43,508 bases of DNA from Syntrophaceae bacterium (lineage in GTDB: Bacteria; Desulfobacterota; Syntrophia; Syntrophales; Smithellaceae), in assembly GCA_003139775.1 (NCBI GenBank), contig PLGI01000058.1:1-43508 (forward strand). The letters run 5' to 3'. The first letter of the stretch is position 1. Each line of letters begins with the position of its first letter. Of the stretch, positions 1 to 9,207 are shown one piece after another. Both the position numbers and the translations under genes were made by a program. The notes under the pieces were generated by a model. That model ran no database searches. It was not told the DNA's origin and was given only the letters and a program-made list of their open reading frames with translations.

Positions 1-2
1 GC

Positions 3-17
3 TCTCTACTCTACTGT
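3..17. repeat. 15-bp sequence at left edge, inverted at right edge
   Basis: The sequence TCTCTACTCTACTGT occurs here and as its exact reverse complement at 43486-43500, so the window is bounded by a 15-bp inverted repeat. It may mark a repeat at which an assembled contig ended. No transposase lies beside either copy. Confidence 0.5.
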
Positions 18-57
18 AAGATATTAAGGATAATATATTAATTTATTCCAGAATAAG

Positions 58-145
58 GTTTCTCTAGCCCCGATTCGCTGTACTCTCGGGATAAGAGAAA
101 CTAAACATTTCAGTTCACTTCGTTTCTGAAATGTGAGTTTCTCTA
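58..145 (-). repeat. dispersed two-hairpin intergenic repeat, copy 1
   Basis: This copy lies just after the metallolyase gene and overlaps its stop codon. GTTTCTC (58-64) pairs with GAGAAAC (95-101) and encloses CCCGA/TCGGG; ACATTTCAG (105-113) pairs with CTGAAATGT (126-134). Read on the minus strand it has the order of the other copies in this window: a variable stem, then TTATCCCG, a short loop, and CGGGGCTAG. It may act as a 3' mRNA-end structure. No U-tract makes it a canonical terminator. Confidence 0.6.
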
Positions 146-2032
146 GTGGTGCCCGTGCTTGGCTTTGGACTTCACTTCTTTATATTCCGCGCGCAGAGCG
201 ATATGATCCATATCTTCCATATCCTCCGCTCTTTTAACCCAGTCTTCGAATTGAATATCCACGCCGAAAATGCCGATCATTTCATCCTGATCGTTGACGA
301 TGGGCGCGGAAACAGTGAAGCATAAAACACCGGTCATCTTGGAGATGAAAAAGTCGGAGACATAAACTTTACCCTCTTGCCGAGGTTTGATAAACCATTC
401 CCTGTCTGATTGGTCGGTGCCCACTCCATAGTTTTCATATTTACCGCGATCGGCAATATTCGTGATGTTTCTGGTGGTTTTCCGGCCATTCATATCCACT
501 ATGTAAGCGAATTGAATGGAAGGATGTTCATCGACAAAATCTTGCATCAGCGATTCCTGCTGTTTGGTATTCATGTTCTTCATTAATGGAAGTTCAATGA
601 TCTGATTGACTGCGTCAACGGCTGCTTTTTCCGCAATAAATTTAATTTTTTCTAATTCCGACATAAAGTATTCCGGCAGATACAGGCGCACTCTTTTCTC
701 CATCTCTTCAGGTGAAATCGAGGTGACCCGGCCGGATTCATATTGTTCCGTGACCCACTTATGAATTTTAGAAATTCCCGGATGCCTTTTATCCACTATT
801 TTGTTGCCTTCAAGATTGAAGCGTTGGTTAATCCAGAAGGCGATGCCGGCATTGCCGGATTTGTCGGTGATCATGGTTGTAATCGGTCGCTTTAAAATTT
901 TTCTGGTGTCGAATATATTATAAATTTCTTCGCATTTAATAAGGCCGTCAGCGTGAACACCGGCACTGGTGACATTGAACCCTAGACCGACAAAGGGATA
1001 ATTATGCGGTATTTTTACACCGATCTCTTTTTCAAAATATTCGGCGATATCGGTAATGACTGTGGTGTCAATGCCGTTGTTTCCTTTAAGCGCTATATAT
1101 TCAAAAATTAAACCTTCGATAGGAGGATTTCCTGTTCTTTCGCCCAGCCCCAAAAGTGTTGAATTTGCAGCGCTGCAGCCATAGAGCCATGCTGTTGTGG
1201 CGTTAATCATGCCTTTATGAAAATCGTTATGGCCGTGCCATTCCAGAAGATTGCCGGGAACTCCGGCATCATTAATAAAGGCGTGGACGAGCTTATCCAC
1301 ACTGCGGGGGAGAGCCGCGCCGGGATAAGTTACTCCATAACCCATTGTGTCACACAGCCTGATTTTAACATCAATGCCGCTTTCTTCCCGGAGTTTCATT
1401 AATTCCTGAGCGAAGGGAATGCAAAAGCCATAAATATCGGCGCGGGTAACATCTTCAAAATGGCAGCGGGGAATTATGCCTAATTCCATAATGGATTTAA
1501 CGATGCCCAGATAATCATCCATGGCCTGGCTTCTTTTCTTATTAAGCTTTAGGAAAATATGATAATCGGAAACCGAGGTAAGAATTCCGGTTTCTTTTAA
1601 TCCGAGTTCCTTAACCAATCGAACATCTTCTTTGGCAGCTCTGATCCAGCCGGTAATTTCCGGATAACGCAGACCAAGCTCCAGACATCCTTCCACGGCT
1701 TCCTTGTCTTTTTTACTGTAAAGGAAGAATTCCGATTGACGGATGACTCCATTGGGGCCGCCCAACTTGTTCATCAATTGAAATATTTTAACAATTTGTT
1801 CAGCTGTATAAGGAGGACGGGACTGTTGTCCGTCTCGAAAAGTTGTGTCTGTGATAACAATTTCTTTAGCCGGACACATCGGAACAATTTTATTATCGAA
1901 AACAATCTTGCTTACTTCACTGTAGGGGAATATATCTTTATATAAATTTGGTTTATCCAGTTCTTTTAAATTAAACTTTTTAGTTTTTTTATTTTGAGCG
2001 GTTATTTTTTTTTCATTCTTGGATTTTACCAT
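143..2032 (-). CDS. Candidate Re-citrate synthase (HMGL/DRE-TIM family) with C-terminal Cache-like domain
   Basis: The protein belongs to the isopropylmalate/homocitrate synthase superfamily, whose members condense acetyl-CoA with a 2-oxoacid. Visible motifs are DTTFRDGQQ near residue 62, the metal-binding HGHND, and GERTGNPP. The best functional guess is Re-citrate synthase (acetyl-CoA + oxaloacetate to citrate), an enzyme known from Clostridium kluyveri and Syntrophus aciditrophicus; homocitrate or isopropylmalate synthase are the alternatives. The last ~130 residues look like a Cache/PDC sensor fold (SDREWF, YVSDFFISKMTG, VSAPIVNDQDEMIGIFGVDI), which is unusual on a synthase. Start: ATG at 2032 follows GGAG at 6-bp spacing and leaves 19 bp after the aspS stop; a longer frame from 2062 would overlap aspS and has no ribosome site. 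The N-terminus is Lys-rich and the C-terminus ends HGHH. It is the last gene of the hisS-aspS run. Confidence 0.75.
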   Translation of the reverse strand: MVKSKNEKKITAQNKKTKKFNLKELDKPNLYKDIFPYSEVSKIVFDNKIVPMCPAKEIVITDTTFRDGQQSRPPYTAEQIVKIFQLMNKLGGPNGVIRQSEFFLYSKKDKEAVEGCLELGLRYPEITGWIRAAKEDVRLVKELGLKETGILTSVSDYHIFLKLNKKRSQAMDDYLGIVKSIMELGIIPRCHFEDVTRADIYGFCIPFAQELMKLREESGIDVKIRLCDTMGYGVTYPGAALPRSVDKLVHAFINDAGVPGNLLEWHGHNDFHKGMINATTAWLYGCSAANSTLLGLGERTGNPPIEGLIFEYIALKGNNGIDTTVITDIAEYFEKEIGVKIPHNYPFVGLGFNVTSAGVHADGLIKCEEIYNIFDTRKILKRPITTMITDKSGNAGIAFWINQRFNLEGNKIVDKRHPGISKIHKWVTEQYESGRVTSISPEEMEKRVRLYLPEYFMSELEKIKFIAEKAAVDAVNQIIELPLMKNMNTKQQESLMQDFVDEHPSIQFAYIVDMNGRKTTRNITNIADRGKYENYGVGTDQSDREWFIKPRQEGKVYVSDFFISKMTGVLCFTVSAPIVNDQDEMIGIFGVDIQFEDWVKRAEDMEDMDHIALRAEYKEVKSKAKHGHH

Positions 2033-2051
2033 CTTTTTCTCCAATAATTTA

Positions 2052-3827
2052 CTATGAAACAATTTTCAGCGATAATTCCATTAATTGTTCGATGCTAACT
2101 TTAGAAGGGGCATCGGTCATCAAACAAGCTGCTTTCTGCGTTTTCGGGAAGGCGATTACATCGCGTATCGATTCCGCCCCGGTCATGATCATGGTGAGTC
2201 TGTCCAGACCGAAGGCTAGTCCTCCGTGAGGCGGAGCTCCGTACTCGAGGGCATCCAGCAGAAAACCGAATTTTAGCCTCGCTTCTTCATTACTCAATTT
2301 CAGCGCGCTGAAGACCTGAGATTGCACTTCCTTATTATGGATACGAATACTGCCGCCGCCGATTTCCGAACCGTTAAGTACCAGATCGTAGGCTTTGGCG
2401 CGAACTTTTCCCGGATCGGTGGTCATCAAAGGCAGATCTTCCAGAAATGGTGACGTGAATGGATGATGTGTGGACATAAAGCGTTTTTCCGTTTCCGAAT
2501 ATTCCATCAGTGGAAATTCCGTAATCCAGGTGAAAGCCAATGCGTCGGGATCAATCAGATTCAGTTTTTTGCCGAGATTCAGACGTAAATTGCCCAGAGA
2601 GTCGGAGACAACCCTGGGTGTGTCGGCGACAAAGAAAATAATATCTCCTTCTTTAGCGTTCAGTGCCTTAGCGATGCCTGTCACTTCCTCAGGTTTAAGG
2701 AATTTAAAAATGGGCGATGTCCAATCGGCAGCGTTGACTTTGGCCCAGGCCAAGCCTTTGGCGCCGTAAATGGCCACAAAATCTTTTAATCCGTCAAGAT
2801 CTTTGCGGGAGAGAGCGGAGGCCTGTTCGGCTTTAATCGCTTTGATCACGCCGCCGGAAGCCGCGACTTCCGTGAAAAGTTTAAATCCTGAATCTTTGAC
2901 AATAGCGGTAAGATCAACGATCTCCATACCGAATCGCACGTCGGGATTGTCTTTACCATAGCGGCTGATCGCGTCGGCGTAGGTCAGCCGGGGAAGGGGC
3001 AGGACAATGTCCTTGTCCAGACAGGCCTTAAAGATGGCTTTCATCAGACCTTCCATCATATTCATAATATCTTCTTCCGTAATGAAAGACATTTCCACGT
3101 CGATCTGTGTAAATTCCGGCTGACGGTCGGCGCGCAAATCCTCATCGCGGAAACATTTAACGATTTGATAATAACGGTCGAAACCGGAAACCATTAAAAG
3201 CTGTTTGAATATCTGCGGCGATTGCGGCAGAGCGTAAAACATGCCTTTGGAAATCCTGCTGGGCACCAGATAATCGCGCGCTCCTTCCGGTGTGCTTTTA
3301 CCCAGAAACGGCGTTTCCACTTCAATAAAACCGTTTTCCTCAAAATAGCGGCGGGTCGCGGCGGCCAGACGACTGCGTAAAAAAAGGTTTCTCTGAATCG
3401 CCGGACGGCGTAAATCCAGATAGCGGTATTTGAGGCGGACATTTTCCGAAATTTCTTCATCGTCAAAAGAAAAGGGAGGTGTTTTAGATTCGTTCATGAT
3501 TTCCAACTCGGAGACGATAACTTCAATTTCGCCTGTTTTCAGCGCCGGATTATCCATGCCCTCCGGCCGTTTGCGCACTTTTCCTTTAACGGCGAGAACA
3601 AATTCGCTGCGGATTTTATGCGCTTCACCGTGAACATCTTCTCCCGCATCAGGATTGAAAACCACCTGCACAATCCCTTCACGGTCGCGTAAATCCACAA
3701 AAATAACGCCGCCGTGATCGCGCCGGCGATGCGCCCAGCCCATCAGGATCACTTCCTGCGAGGCCATAGAAATATCCAGATTTCCGCAGTAATGCGTTCT
3801 CTTATCTTTTGTTAAAAAATCAGCCAA
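2052..3827 (-). CDS. aspS: Aspartyl-tRNA synthetase, probably non-discriminating
   Basis: Class II synthetase that charges tRNA-Asp, 591 aa, the usual bacterial length with the GAD insertion. Motif 2 is [18 protein letters not shown] and motif 3 is [15 protein letters not shown]. The anticodon-binding OB fold at the N-terminus reads RRRDHGG with His38, and later RKRPEG with Gly90. In the Pseudomonas-type enzyme His and Gly at these two places go with charging of both tRNA-Asp and tRNA-Asn, whereas the E. coli enzyme has Leu at the first. By analogy this enzyme may make Asp-tRNA-Asn for GatCAB (inference). The start is TTG at 3827, preceded by AGAGAGG that overlaps the end of hisS; the gap to hisS is only 6 bp, so the two are probably translationally coupled. 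Confidence 0.95.
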   Translation of the reverse strand: MADFLTKDKRTHYCGNLDISMASQEVILMGWAHRRRDHGGVIFVDLRDREGIVQVVFNPDAGEDVHGEAHKIRSEFVLAVKGKVRKRPEGMDNPALKTGEIEVIVSELEIMNESKTPPFSFDDEEISENVRLKYRYLDLRRPAIQRNLFLRSRLAAATRRYFEENGFIEVETPFLGKSTPEGARDYLVPSRISKGMFYALPQSPQIFKQLLMVSGFDRYYQIVKCFRDEDLRADRQPEFTQIDVEMSFITEEDIMNMMEGLMKAIFKACLDKDIVLPLPRLTYADAISRYGKDNPDVRFGMEIVDLTAIVKDSGFKLFTEVAASGGVIKAIKAEQASALSRKDLDGLKDFVAIYGAKGLAWAKVNAADWTSPIFKFLKPEEVTGIAKALNAKEGDIIFFVADTPRVVSDSLGNLRLNLGKKLNLIDPDALAFTWITEFPLMEYSETEKRFMSTHHPFTSPFLEDLPLMTTDPGKVRAKAYDLVLNGSEIGGGSIRIHNKEVQSQVFSALKLSNEEARLKFGFLLDALEYGAPPHGGLAFGLDRLTMIMTGAESIRDVIAFPKTQKAACLMTDAPSKVSIEQLMELSLKIVS

Positions 3828-3833
3828 AACTTA

Positions 3834-5096
3834 TTACCTCTCTTTAATAATTTTTATTATTGATTTCAGTAGATCATCCAATGGTATTGTCTGTTGATCT
3901 TTTGTTTTCATATTTCTTAATATGGCCTGTTTTTCAGAAATTTCCTTATCGCCTATAATAACAGCAAAGGAGCTGTTTAATTTATCCGCCCGTTTTAGCT
4001 GGCTCTTCAGGCTTTTATCCGCATAGTCCATTTCCGCGGATATTCCTGAGCGCCGCAGTTCGTTGGTCAGAGTGAAAGCGAACTTTTGTGCCTGTTCACC
4101 CAGCGTGGCAATAAATAAATCGGTTTTAAATTTATTTTTTCCATCTTCCGGCAGGCAGACAATAAGACGTTCAAAACCGACGCCAAAACCGATTCCTGCA
4201 ACTTCCGGTCCTCCGAGAGAACTAACCAGACCATTATATCTGCCGCCGCCAGCAACTGCATTTTGCGCGCCCAGGGCGTTTGATTTTACTTCAAACGCCG
4301 TTTTGGTATAGTAATCGAGTCCGCGAACCATTCGGGGATTGATTGCAAAAGATATACGTAAATCTTTGAGAAATGATTGCACTTGTGCAAAATGACTTTC
4401 GCAGTCAGCGCATAAGAAATCAAGAATCGTGGGCGCATTGGCAATGGTATCGGCACAGGTCTCTACCTTGCAGTCGAAAACCCGTAGAGGATTGGTATTT
4501 ATGCGTCTTTGGCAGTCAGGGCAGAGATTTTTTTCGCTTCCTTTTAAAAAATTAATAACGGCTTGGGAAAATACAGGACGGCAGGAGGCGCAACCAAGAG
4601 AATTGATTTCCAACTGCAAATCTTTTAAGCCGGCGCTGGTTAAAAAATGCATCAGCATAAAAATTATTTCAGCATCGGATTGCGGTTTGTCTTCGCCGAA
4701 AAGTTCGACATCAATTTGATTAAATTGACGGAAACGTCCTTTCTGCGGCCTTTCGCGGCGGAACATCGGACCAATCGTAAAAAGCTTGGTTATTTGTTCA
4801 GCCGCGGACATATTGTGTTCGATATAGGCACGGATGACGGAGGCGGTAGCTTCCGGCCGCAAAGTTAAAAATTCATTGTCCCGGTCGGCGAAAGTGTACA
4901 TTTCTTTTTCGACTATATCCGTTGTTTCTCCGATACTCCGCTGGAAAAGTTCTGTTTTTTCCATAATAGGAGTACGGATTTCCTGAAAACCAAAAGAGTT
5001 AAAAACCTGACGGGCAATAGATTCAACTTCCCAGAAGCGACGGGCATCTTCCGGTAAAATATCTTTAAATCCTCGAATTGCTGTAATTTTTTCCAT
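3834..5096 (-). CDS. hisS: Histidyl-tRNA synthetase
   Basis: Class II synthetase, 420 aa, that ligates histidine to tRNA-His in the cytosol. The N-terminus has the family motif GFKDILPEDARRFW. Motif 2 is seen as TLRPEATASVIRAYIEH followed by FRRERPQKGRFRQFNQIDVE, the histidine-specific motif as RGLDYYTKTAFEV, and motif 3 as GIGFGVGFERL. The C-terminal ~100 residues form the HGTP anticodon-binding domain. It is the first gene of a three-gene minus-strand run with aspS and the metallolyase. Its ribosome site is weak. The 140 bp before it hold the terminator of the upstream signalling operon. Confidence 0.96.
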   Translation of the reverse strand: MEKITAIRGFKDILPEDARRFWEVESIARQVFNSFGFQEIRTPIMEKTELFQRSIGETTDIVEKEMYTFADRDNEFLTLRPEATASVIRAYIEHNMSAAEQITKLFTIGPMFRRERPQKGRFRQFNQIDVELFGEDKPQSDAEIIFMLMHFLTSAGLKDLQLEINSLGCASCRPVFSQAVINFLKGSEKNLCPDCQRRINTNPLRVFDCKVETCADTIANAPTILDFLCADCESHFAQVQSFLKDLRISFAINPRMVRGLDYYTKTAFEVKSNALGAQNAVAGGGRYNGLVSSLGGPEVAGIGFGVGFERLIVCLPEDGKNKFKTDLFIATLGEQAQKFAFTLTNELRRSGISAEMDYADKSLKSQLKRADKLNSSFAVIIGDKEISEKQAILRNMKTKDQQTIPLDDLLKSIIKIIKER

Positions 5097-5156
5097 AATT
5101 TATAACCATAATTAAATCGTGATTTTTTAACATATTCGGTGGTGTTTGGCAATGGG

Positions 5157-5183
5157 AAAAAAATCAGCCGCTTCGGACTGATT
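5157..5183 (-). terminator. Rho-independent terminator of the signalling operon
   Basis: On the minus strand AATCAG-T-CCG, loop AAG, CGG-CTGATT forms a nine-pair stem with one bulged T, followed by seven Ts. It lies about 50 bp after the stop of the HD-GYP gene and before hisS, so it separates the two minus-strand operons. Confidence 0.85.
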
Positions 5184-5236
5184 AGCTGAGAAAAATCTGA
5201 ATCTCCAGTGAAGAAGGGAAAAGGCGGGGACATTTT

Positions 5237-7045
5237 TTAGCTGAAGGCGAAGTTTTTCTCACGAAATAATTTCAGGCAGGTATCGACGACGTTTGCATCA
5301 TAAAGGATGCCTTTACTCTTGGAAATATCATCCAGAGCAAAACTAATTCCCAGGGCGGAACGATAGGGACGGTGAGAAGATATGGCCTCTACGACGTCGG
5401 CAACAGCCAGAATCCGCGCCTCCAGAAGAATAGCCTCTCCCTGAAGATGTTGTGGATAGCCGGATCCATCCATCCGTTCATGATGCTGAAGGATGACATC
5501 GGCTACAGGCCAGGGGAAATCGATGTCCCTCAGGATATTATACCCTGACATGGAGTGAATTTTAATTAAGTTGAATTCCAGTTCGCTAAGCTTTGTCGGC
5601 TTACTGAGAATTTCCGATGGAATAGATATCTTGCCGAGGTCATGAATAATGGCTGCGGTGCCGACGAAATCCTGCTGATCTGCCGTTAAACCCATCTCTT
5701 TGGCAATTGCCTCAGCCAGATGGGATACTCGCTCCTGATGACCAGACGTATAGGGATCTTTCGCTTCTACAATCAGGGCGATCGACTGTACTGTGGCTTT
5801 CAAGGTTTTTTTTATCCGGTTATAACCTTCGATGCGCTCTTCCTCCAGCAACTTACGCTCGGTGATTTCATTCAAAAAATTCAAGGTAGCCGGTTTTTTG
5901 TTCCATTCAATAACAGTGGCATTAAGTTCAACCCACTTTACTTTTCCATCCTGACTAAGAATTCTGAAAGAATAAACGGAGGGGACGATCTCACCATTCA
6001 ATCTCTTTATGCTGTAATCGGCGACCATCCGCCGGTCATCGGGATGGATAAAGCTCGTAAAAACCCCGGATGTTAATGTTTCTTTGGAATAACCTATCTG
6101 TTCCGTAGCGGCACGATTGGCAAAAACCAACTTCATGTCCTGAGTGATGATGATGGCTTCATGCGCATTTTCCACGACAATACGATATCGCTCGTTGCTT
6201 TCCTGCAGATTTTTTTCGGCCTGCTTGCGTTCGGTGATATCAGCGTAGAGTGCCTGAAACTGCATCTCGCCGTTCCAAAGTACTTGCTTGCGGAATACCT
6301 CAAGATAGCGAATATCACCATTCTTACGTATAATACTCAACTCGTAAACCGGAGGAACGTATTCGCCTCGCCGCCTTTTTAGTTGTCTGATCTCGTATTC
6401 GGCATAGCACTCCGGGGTGTATCTCTTTTTGTGGGGAGTCGAGGCCAGCTCTTCAAAGTTATCGTAGCCATATATATTCAAAATCTCCTGATTGGCGTAG
6501 AGTGTTTTGCCATCAGTGGTGACAATGCGAATGCCCAGTGGGGAATCATCAAGGGAATGGCGGAAGTTTTCCTCACTCTTCTTCAACCGTTCATCCGTCT
6601 TTTTCTTATCCTGTCGCATTTTCGCTTCGCGAATTTCTCTCTCTATCGCGACTACGAGCTTGGCTAGTTTGTCCTTCATCAGGTAGTCGTGCGCGCCGGA
6701 TTTCATTGCAGTCACAGCCGTGTCCTCTCCGATAGCACCGGACACAATAATGAACGGAATGTCGATATTTTTGTTCTGTACAAGTTTCAGGGCCGCGGGC
6801 GCGCTGAAATGCGGCATTTTATAGTCGCAGAGAATAACATTCCACTGTTCCCGGTTAAGGGCGGCCTCCATGGCTTCAGCGGTTTCCACCCTTTCCCACT
6901 TCGGGTTATAGCCTCCTTTGTGCAACTGACGTATGATCAGCTTGGCGTCATCTTCCGAATCATCAACGATTAGAACGCGAAGCAAAGCATTCACTTTTTC
7001 ATCGCCTTTGTCTTCCACCAGTAATATTTTCTTGTTGTTGGACAT
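5237..7045 (-). CDS. Receiver-PAS-PAS-HD-GYP protein (predicted cyclic-di-GMP phosphodiesterase)
   Basis: 602 aa, cytosolic. A receiver domain spans residues ~22-140 (acidic pair DDSEDD, phospho-acceptor Asp74 in LCDYKMP), followed by two PAS domains each ending in an ITERK-type linker, then an HD-GYP domain from ~425 to the end. The HD residues are in IIHDLGK and the GYP motif is HHERMDGSGYP, as in active metal-dependent phosphodiesterases that linearise cyclic-di-GMP. Residues 5-21 (KKILLVEDKGD) look like the first strand of a second receiver placed before the real one, perhaps a remnant of a tandem receiver. The start has AGAGG upstream. It lies 18 bp after the histidine kinase stop, so that kinase is the likely phosphodonor (inference). 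Confidence 0.9.
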   Translation of the reverse strand: MSNNKKILLVEDKGDEKVNALLRVLIVDDSEDDAKLIIRQLHKGGYNPKWERVETAEAMEAALNREQWNVILCDYKMPHFSAPAALKLVQNKNIDIPFIIVSGAIGEDTAVTAMKSGAHDYLMKDKLAKLVVAIEREIREAKMRQDKKKTDERLKKSEENFRHSLDDSPLGIRIVTTDGKTLYANQEILNIYGYDNFEELASTPHKKRYTPECYAEYEIRQLKRRRGEYVPPVYELSIIRKNGDIRYLEVFRKQVLWNGEMQFQALYADITERKQAEKNLQESNERYRIVVENAHEAIIITQDMKLVFANRAATEQIGYSKETLTSGVFTSFIHPDDRRMVADYSIKRLNGEIVPSVYSFRILSQDGKVKWVELNATVIEWNKKPATLNFLNEITERKLLEEERIEGYNRIKKTLKATVQSIALIVEAKDPYTSGHQERVSHLAEAIAKEMGLTADQQDFVGTAAIIHDLGKISIPSEILSKPTKLSELEFNLIKIHSMSGYNILRDIDFPWPVADVILQHHERMDGSGYPQHLQGEAILLEARILAVADVVEAISSHRPYRSALGISFALDDISKSKGILYDANVVDTCLKLFREKNFAFS

Positions 7046-7063
7046 AGAGCATACCTCTTAATT

Positions 7064-9166
7064 TTACTTTTCATTAAGACTGAAATAAAAAGTTGCGCCT
7101 TTGTCTGTCTGTCCCTCTGTCCAGACCTTGCCTCCGTGGCGGTGGATAATACGCCGCACTAAAGCCAGCCCGATTCCCGTTCCTGGAAATTCCTCTTCAT
7201 TGTGCAAGCGCTGGAACGGGGCGAACAGCTTGTCCACATAAGCCATATCGAAACCAACCCCGTTATCGCGGATGAAATATACTTTTTTCCCGCCTTCCTC
7301 TGTACACCCGAACTCAATTACTGCTTTTACCTGCTTTTCGGTGAATTTCCAGGCGTTGCCCAGCAGATTTTCAAGGGTGATACGCATTAATCTCGAATCT
7401 GCAGTGTCTTCCAGACCGTCGCCAATTTTTATCTCGACATGCCTTTGGGGATGAGACTTTTGCAATTCATCTATTACGGACCGGGCAATCCGGGTCAGGT
7501 TAATCTTTTCAATGTTCATTTCCGTACGCGTGAGCCGGGAAAGCTGCAACAGATCTTCTATAAGATCCGCCATCCGCTTAGTGGCTGCCCTGATTCTTAT
7601 CAGATAATCCTTGCCTTGCATATCCAGTTTATCCTCGCAGTCTTCCAGAAGCGCCTGGCTGAACCCGTCAATTGACCGGAGGGGGGCGCGCAGGTCGTGG
7701 GAGGCTGAATAGGAAAAAGCCTCCAGTTCCTTATTGGACGATTCGAGTTTGATTGTACGTTCGCGCACCAGTTCTTCCAAATGCTCGCGGTATTTTTTTA
7801 GATATTCTTCCGTCTGCTTGCGCTCGGTGATATCGCGACAAATTGCCTGGATGTAGTTTTTACCCATGTCGCTGATAAAGTTTAAGCTGATTTCTGCATC
7901 AAAAAGCGTCCCATCGTAACGACAGTGTTTCCACTCGAAAAACTGAGGCTGACCCTTAAGCACAGTGTTGTTCTTCTCCTGTGCTTGTTCTGTGGAGTTC
8001 CTTCCATCAGGCTGAACTTCCGGCGAGAACCGGTAAGGAGGCTGCCCGATGATCTGTTCTCTTGTACATCTAAACATCTCCAGGGCTTTTTGATTACAAT
8101 CGATAAACATATCATGATCCAATAAGAAAATGGCGTCATTAGCAGATTCGAAAAGTGTCCTGTATTTTATTTCGCTCTGCTGCAGCTCATCTTCCGCCTG
8201 CTTGCGCTCGGTTATATCACGGAGATTAACAATGACAAATTCAACAAAATTATCGTGTACCAGCTTGCTTCCCACAGCTTCGAACATACGCCAGCTTCCA
8301 TCCTGATGACGAAGACGTATTTGTCGAACAGGAGCGTTTATATCCTTGGAGGACGTATTCAATATGAACGCATTGAATGCATCAGTTGCAAACTTCAAGT
8401 CATCCGGATGAATACGATCAAATACTTTGATGCCAATCCTTTCCTCCGCTTTGAATCCCAAATATTTCTCCACAGCCGGATTTTCATAGGTGATAATCCT
8501 TTCTCTATTCACGAGAACAATGATATCTGAAGATTGCTCCGCAAGAGCCCGGAATCGCTGTTCCTCGCTTCGTAATTTCTCCTCCATGCTTTTGCGCTCG
8601 ATGATGTCGCTCATCACGACGCGGCATACCGTTGCGCCGCTTTCGTCCTTGGTGGTTGCCCCCGCCAGATGCGCCCAGAATACAGAGCCGTCTTTTTTCA
8701 CCATCCGCAGTTCGCACGTCTGCGGTTCACCGGTGTCCAGGAGTTGTTTGCGATACAGGTAGTAGATGTCCTGGTCTTCCTTCATGATGAAGCGGGTCAG
8801 AAGCTGATTCATCAGCTTGCCCCGGGCTACGTTAAGCATGATGGCGGCGGTAAGATTAGCTTCGAGAATCATCCCCTGCGCGCTGATTGTGCAATAGCCC
8901 ACCGGTGCCAGATCGTAGAGGTCAAAGTACCGCGCCCATGCGGCATTAAGTTCGACCTGCGTCCGGCACATTTCTTCATTTTGCATCTCCAGTTCGATCT
9001 GATGCACCTGCAGTTCGTGAAGCGTCTGCCGCACCTCTTCGGGGGACATCGTGCCCGGTTTATTTGGCGACAGTGCCACTTTTTTGCGGGCCATTTTTTC
9101 GGCCAGTTTGCGCAGGGATGCGGCCTGCGAAGTCGCGGGTTTTGTATTCTTGACCGGCTTTTTCAT
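7064..9166 (-). CDS. Three-PAS hybrid-less sensor histidine kinase
   Basis: 700 aa with no membrane segment, so a cytosolic sensor. An N-terminal coiled segment (HELQVHQIELEMQNEEM) precedes PAS domains at roughly 75-205, 210-335 and 340-455, then a coiled coil, a HisKA domain with phospho-acceptor His in SYSASHDLRAPL, and a HATPase domain with N box (NLLGNAWKFTE), DNGVGF and GTGIGLALV. The HisKA form resembles that of bacteriophytochrome-type kinases. The first ~200 residues are closely similar to those of the next gene upstream (GGDEF protein), so the pair arose by duplication of the sensory half. No receiver is fused. The output partner is probably the receiver-HD-GYP protein 18 bp downstream. 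Confidence 0.93.
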   Translation of the reverse strand: MKKPVKNTKPATSQAASLRKLAEKMARKKVALSPNKPGTMSPEEVRQTLHELQVHQIELEMQNEEMCRTQVELNAAWARYFDLYDLAPVGYCTISAQGMILEANLTAAIMLNVARGKLMNQLLTRFIMKEDQDIYYLYRKQLLDTGEPQTCELRMVKKDGSVFWAHLAGATTKDESGATVCRVVMSDIIERKSMEEKLRSEEQRFRALAEQSSDIIVLVNRERIITYENPAVEKYLGFKAEERIGIKVFDRIHPDDLKFATDAFNAFILNTSSKDINAPVRQIRLRHQDGSWRMFEAVGSKLVHDNFVEFVIVNLRDITERKQAEDELQQSEIKYRTLFESANDAIFLLDHDMFIDCNQKALEMFRCTREQIIGQPPYRFSPEVQPDGRNSTEQAQEKNNTVLKGQPQFFEWKHCRYDGTLFDAEISLNFISDMGKNYIQAICRDITERKQTEEYLKKYREHLEELVRERTIKLESSNKELEAFSYSASHDLRAPLRSIDGFSQALLEDCEDKLDMQGKDYLIRIRAATKRMADLIEDLLQLSRLTRTEMNIEKINLTRIARSVIDELQKSHPQRHVEIKIGDGLEDTADSRLMRITLENLLGNAWKFTEKQVKAVIEFGCTEEGGKKVYFIRDNGVGFDMAYVDKLFAPFQRLHNEEEFPGTGIGLALVRRIIHRHGGKVWTEGQTDKGATFYFSLNEK

Positions 9167-9207
9167 GTTGATCTCACTTTTTATTTTAATATCTTTCCCT
9201 CCATTTT

